From assembly GCA_963797015.1 (NCBI GenBank), contig CAWCNV010000003.1, positions 682,001 through 746,000 on the forward strand: 64,000 nt of DNA, read 5' to 3'. A program made the translations under genes and the position numbers. Under the pieces are notes generated by a model. It did not search any database. It was not told the origin of the DNA and saw nothing but the letters and a program-made list of their open reading frames with translations. The stretch comes from JBBPZA01 sp963797015. GTDB taxonomy: Bacteria; Actinomycetota; Thermoleophilia; Solirubrobacterales; Solirubrobacteraceae. Positions 59,426-64,000 of this stretch are shown piece by piece (position 1 is the first letter of the stretch; the number at the start of each line of letters is the position of its first letter).

Positions 59426-61381
59426 GTGTTCCGCCCCCGCGCGCTCGCGTTGGCGATCCTCGCCGCCGTGGCCGTCGCGGCGCTCGCGTCGACGGCTGCC
59501 GCGGCGCCGCCGAGTCCCTCGGAGCGGCTCGTGCGCGCGTACTCGCCGATCGTGATGCTGCGCGACCTCACCGACGTCTGCGACGACAGCCAGGAGCAGT
59601 ACGAGCCCACGACCGTCGACGTGATGCTGGGCAACCCGCGCGTGCGGCTGATCGGGCCGAAGGGTCCGGACGGGCGCCGGACGATCAAGCGGGCACCCAC
59701 GGCGGCCAACGTCGTCAATCTCGGGCCCGACTACCACCTCGACGTCCCTGGCGACGCGCTGAACCCGGGCTGCACCTACGCCAAGGACTTCCGTGCGCTC
59801 AAGCAGGCCGGCCGGGCACCGCCGATCACCTACGCGCACATCGCCACCGAGGCGGGCAGGCCGGGGCTGGTCGTCCAATACTGGTTCTTCTACTACTTCA
59901 ACCAGTTCAACGACGTGCACGAAGGCGACTGGGAGGGGATGCAGATCGCCTTCGACGCGAGCAGCCCGCAGCAGGCGCTCGCCGAGGGCCCGTCGCAGAT
60001 CGCGCTCTTCCAGCACGGCGGCGGCGAGAAGGCGGACTGGGACGACGACCGCGTCGAGAAGGAGGGCACGCACCCCGTCGTCTATCCAGCCGCCGGCTCC
60101 CACGCGACTTTCTTCGAGCCGGCGGTGTACGTCGAGAACGGCCAGGGCGGCTCGGGTCTGGGCTGCGACAACACCACGGAGCCGCTGCGCCGCGTCGTCC
60201 CCACACCGGTACTCATCCCCGACCAGCCCGGGCCGGGCACGCGCTTCCAGTGGCTCACCTACTTCGGCCACTGGGGCGAGCAGCAGAAGGGCTACAACAA
60301 CGGGCCGACCGGGCCGCTGACCAAGAGCCAATGGGACGCGCCGTTCACCTGGATGGACGGGCTGCGCCATGCCAGCCCCAAGCTGCCCGGCGGCTCGCTC
60401 ATGGGCCCGGCCGTGACCAACGTGTTCTGCGGCACGGTCGCGACGCTGTCGACCTGGGTGAACCTCGAGGCAAAGAGCCGTACCGGCGCCCTGCTCCTGC
60501 TCCTGATCGCGCTCGTCCTGATCGTGCTGCCGATCATCCTCACGCGCTGGCGCCCGGTCGACCTCTCGCGCCTGCGCCAGCGGCGGGCGTTCGGGCAGCT
60601 GGTCCGAGCCGCGGGGCAGCTCTACAGGCGCCGGTGGCGCCCGCTCGTGCTCATAGGCCTGACCGCGATTCCCATCATCGGCGCGGTCGAAGGGCTGCAC
60701 TGGATCGTGCGACAGCTCGTGGGCGGAAACACGATCGGGGTCGGGTCGGCCTCGAGCAGCTTCTCGCTGCAGATCGAGGACCCGATCGCGGCCGTCGGAC
60801 GGCCCGTGGGCTTCGCCGTAGTTGCCGCCGCGGTGATCGTCTTCGTGCGCGAGCTCGACGCGGGCCGCCGCGCCACCTTCGCGGCCTGCTACCGCGGGAC
60901 GTTCGAGCGCTTCTGGCGCGCCGCCTTCTGCCAGCTGCTCGCCGAGCTGCTCGTCATCGCGATGTTCGTGACGGTCATCGGGATCCCGTTCGCCGTGCTC
61001 AAGTACATCGACTGGCAGTTCGTCCAGCAGGAGGTCCTGTTCCGCAACGCGTCGTTCCGAGAGGCCTTCCGCGGCAGCACCCGTCACGTCCGAGGGCACT
61101 GGTGGCACACCGTCAGCGTGGCCGGGTTCTTCTGGCTGCTGGCTCGAGTCGCCGGCCCCGTGCTCGGATTCGGCCTGATCTTCGCCAACCTCTCGCTGCC
61201 GCTGATCGACTTCATCGGGGCCGTCGTGTTCGCGCTGCTGACGCCCTACGTCGCGGTCGGCAGGACGCTGCTCTACTTCGACCTCGAGGCGCGCGGCCAC
61301 GAGGCCAGAGCGCCGCGCTGGCGGCGAGGCCTGAACCGGCTGGGGCCGGCGGGGCGCCGGGCGCGACCCGCTGAGGGCTAG
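59426..61381 (+). CDS. Vps62-like extracellular domain fused to a multi-helix membrane domain
   Basis: The 651-residue protein has a signal peptide, then a ~330-residue domain with YSPIVMLRDLTDVCDDSQEQ, WFFYYFNQFNDVHEGDWEGM and HPVVYPAAGSHATFFEP, which resembles Vps62/DUF946 proteins known from plants and fungi. After a membrane helix (residues ~350-375) the C-terminal part has about six more helices, like the glycerophosphodiesterase-type membrane domain. GTG start, leaderless (TAGGGT six bases upstream). Function unknown. Confidence 0.7.
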   Translation: MFRPRALALAILAAVAVAALASTAAAAPPSPSERLVRAYSPIVMLRDLTDVCDDSQEQYEPTTVDVMLGNPRVRLIGPKGPDGRRTIKRAPTAANVVNLGPDYHLDVPGDALNPGCTYAKDFRALKQAGRAPPITYAHIATEAGRPGLVVQYWFFYYFNQFNDVHEGDWEGMQIAFDASSPQQALAEGPSQIALFQHGGGEKADWDDDRVEKEGTHPVVYPAAGSHATFFEPAVYVENGQGGSGLGCDNTTEPLRRVVPTPVLIPDQPGPGTRFQWLTYFGHWGEQQKGYNNGPTGPLTKSQWDAPFTWMDGLRHASPKLPGGSLMGPAVTNVFCGTVATLSTWVNLEAKSRTGALLLLLIALVLIVLPIILTRWRPVDLSRLRQRRAFGQLVRAAGQLYRRRWRPLVLIGLTAIPIIGAVEGLHWIVRQLVGGNTIGVGSASSSFSLQIEDPIAAVGRPVGFAVVAAAVIVFVRELDAGRRATFAACYRGTFERFWRAAFCQLLAELLVIAMFVTVIGIPFAVLKYIDWQFVQQEVLFRNASFREAFRGSTRHVRGHWWHTVSVAGFFWLLARVAGPVLGFGLIFANLSLPLIDFIGAVVFALLTPYVAVGRTLLYFDLEARGHEARAPRWRRGLNRLGPAGRRARPAEG

Positions 61382-61830
61382 GGCGTCCGCCGCGACCAGG
61401 CGATCGCCGCGGCGCCCGCGAGCACCAGGAGCGCCGCGCCCGCAGACTCGAGGTAGAACCCGCGCGCCGCCGACGTGTGGGCGGAGCGAAAGCCGCTCGC
61501 GTAGCCCGTGCGGCTGACGTCGGGCAGATCGACCGCCAGCACGATCGCGACCGCTACGAGGCCCAGCCCGCCGAGGGCGAAGGCGGCGGCGCGGCTGGCC
61601 CCGAAGGTCGCCGCCAGCGCCAGCGGGAGCGCGGCGGCGCCGACGAGGGCGAGGGCGTAGGCGTGCTGGTCGCCGCCCGTGACGTGGTCGCGGACGACGC
61701 CCGCCACGCGGACCTCGAACAGGGTCGAGAAGTCGCTCGCCACGAGCAGCAGGCCGCCGATCAGGGCGGCCAGCAGAAGCAGCGCCTCGAGCGGCTTCAG
61801 GCCGGCCAGAGACCCCCTGAGATCGGCCAT
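61378..61830 (-). CDS. Hypothetical four-helix membrane protein
   Basis: The ~150-residue protein has four hydrophobic segments (ALLLLAALIGGLLLVASDF; ALALVGAAALPLALAATF; AAFALGGLGLVAVAIVLAV; AGAALLVLAGAAAIAW). No family is recognised. ATG at 61830 (MADLRGS) is preferred; an upstream in-frame ATG at 61875 would add 15 polar residues. Its end overlaps the Vps62-like gene tail to tail by four bases. Confidence 0.6.
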   Translation of the reverse strand: MADLRGSLAGLKPLEALLLLAALIGGLLLVASDFSTLFEVRVAGVVRDHVTGGDQHAYALALVGAAALPLALAATFGASRAAAFALGGLGLVAVAIVLAVDLPDVSRTGYASGFRSAHTSAARGFYLESAGAALLVLAGAAAIAWSRRTP

Positions 61831-61962
61831 TCGCTTGCTATCATCGACTGTCGCCCCGCCTGGTGCGCTGTCCATCAGTGCGCGCCCTGCGAGACGACGC
61901 TACTCAACATGGAGACCCCTTCGGACTAGAGGACCACGCCGGCCGACAGCCACGTCGTTCGG

Positions 61963-61983
61963 GGGCCCGATGGGCCCTTTTTT
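61963..61983 (+). terminator. Hairpin with T6 directly before fusA
   Basis: GGGCCC-GAT-GGGCCC followed by six T residues is a strong intrinsic terminator only five bases before the fusA ATG. A seven-codon frame with its own stop (61909-61929, METPSD) lies upstream. Since fusA has no other promoter box after it, transcripts must read through, which suggests attenuation; there is no ribosome site. Confidence 0.6.
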
Positions 61984-61988
61984 CTGCG

Positions 61989-64000
<2,012 letters not shown>

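Overview
The window is very GC-rich, densely packed chromosomal DNA from an actinobacterium. The combination of leaderless gene starts (a TAnnnT box 6-10 bases before ATG/GTG), the family mix and an archaeal-type GTP cyclohydrolase points, by inference only, to the class Thermoleophilia (Solirubrobacter/Conexibacter-like). No plasmid, phage, insertion sequence or CRISPR signature was seen. Two tRNA genes (Tyr-GTA, Thr-GGT) are present.

Layout. 1-10.2 kb: a metal-type permease with a YHS domain behind a CsoR-like palindrome, a SigB-type sigma factor, an FAH-family hydrolase, ClpP, an ABC-2 exporter, a membrane Ser/Thr kinase, PgsA, an MptA/FolE2-type cyclohydrolase and the housekeeping sigma factor. 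10.3-21.6 kb: a secreted poly-glycine/RTX protein, a PD-(D/E)XK nuclease running into tRNA-Tyr, several small NTF2-like or broken genes, a secreted GH3 / phosphoesterase / mini-protein operon, an enoyl-CoA hydratase, a zinc dehydrogenase and an amidohydrolase. 21.7-23.4 kb: a three-gene operon whose first product has the hallmarks of a presenilin/signal-peptide-peptidase aspartyl protease, followed by a DUF6529 membrane protein and a cytochrome c. 23.4-41.2 kb: an orphan ParA coupled to a frameshifted CYTH-CHAD gene, stress and redox proteins, two YbjQ-type proteins flanking a fold-back intergenic element, a frameshifted TadE-like gene, a NUDIX hydrolase, two MFS transporters, an FTR1 iron permease, a GH5 lipoprotein, YceI, PhzF and a DUF1089-type protein.

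41.3-64 kb: the core information-processing cluster rpmG-secE-nusG-rplK-rplA-rplJ-rplL-rpoB-rpoC-rpsL-rpsG-fusA, all on the plus strand. It is interrupted by an FHA/trypsin/PDZ protease gene between rplL and rpoB, by a HAD gene, a DMT transporter and a methyltransferase between rpoC and rpsL, and by a Vps62-like membrane protein and a small membrane protein between rpsG and fusA. SecE, L10 and RpoB all carry long acidic, low-complexity extensions.

The most unusual items are the presenilin-like protein, a 172-bp near-perfectly centred palindrome between rpmG and secE, two related fold-back intergenic elements 31 kb apart, hairpin-plus-T6 structures directly in front of rpmG and fusA, a gene that seems to start at ATC, and several gene scars (frameshifts, a fusion junction, a tandem repeat inside a HAD gene). 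All family calls are from reading the sequence by eye; none was checked against a database.
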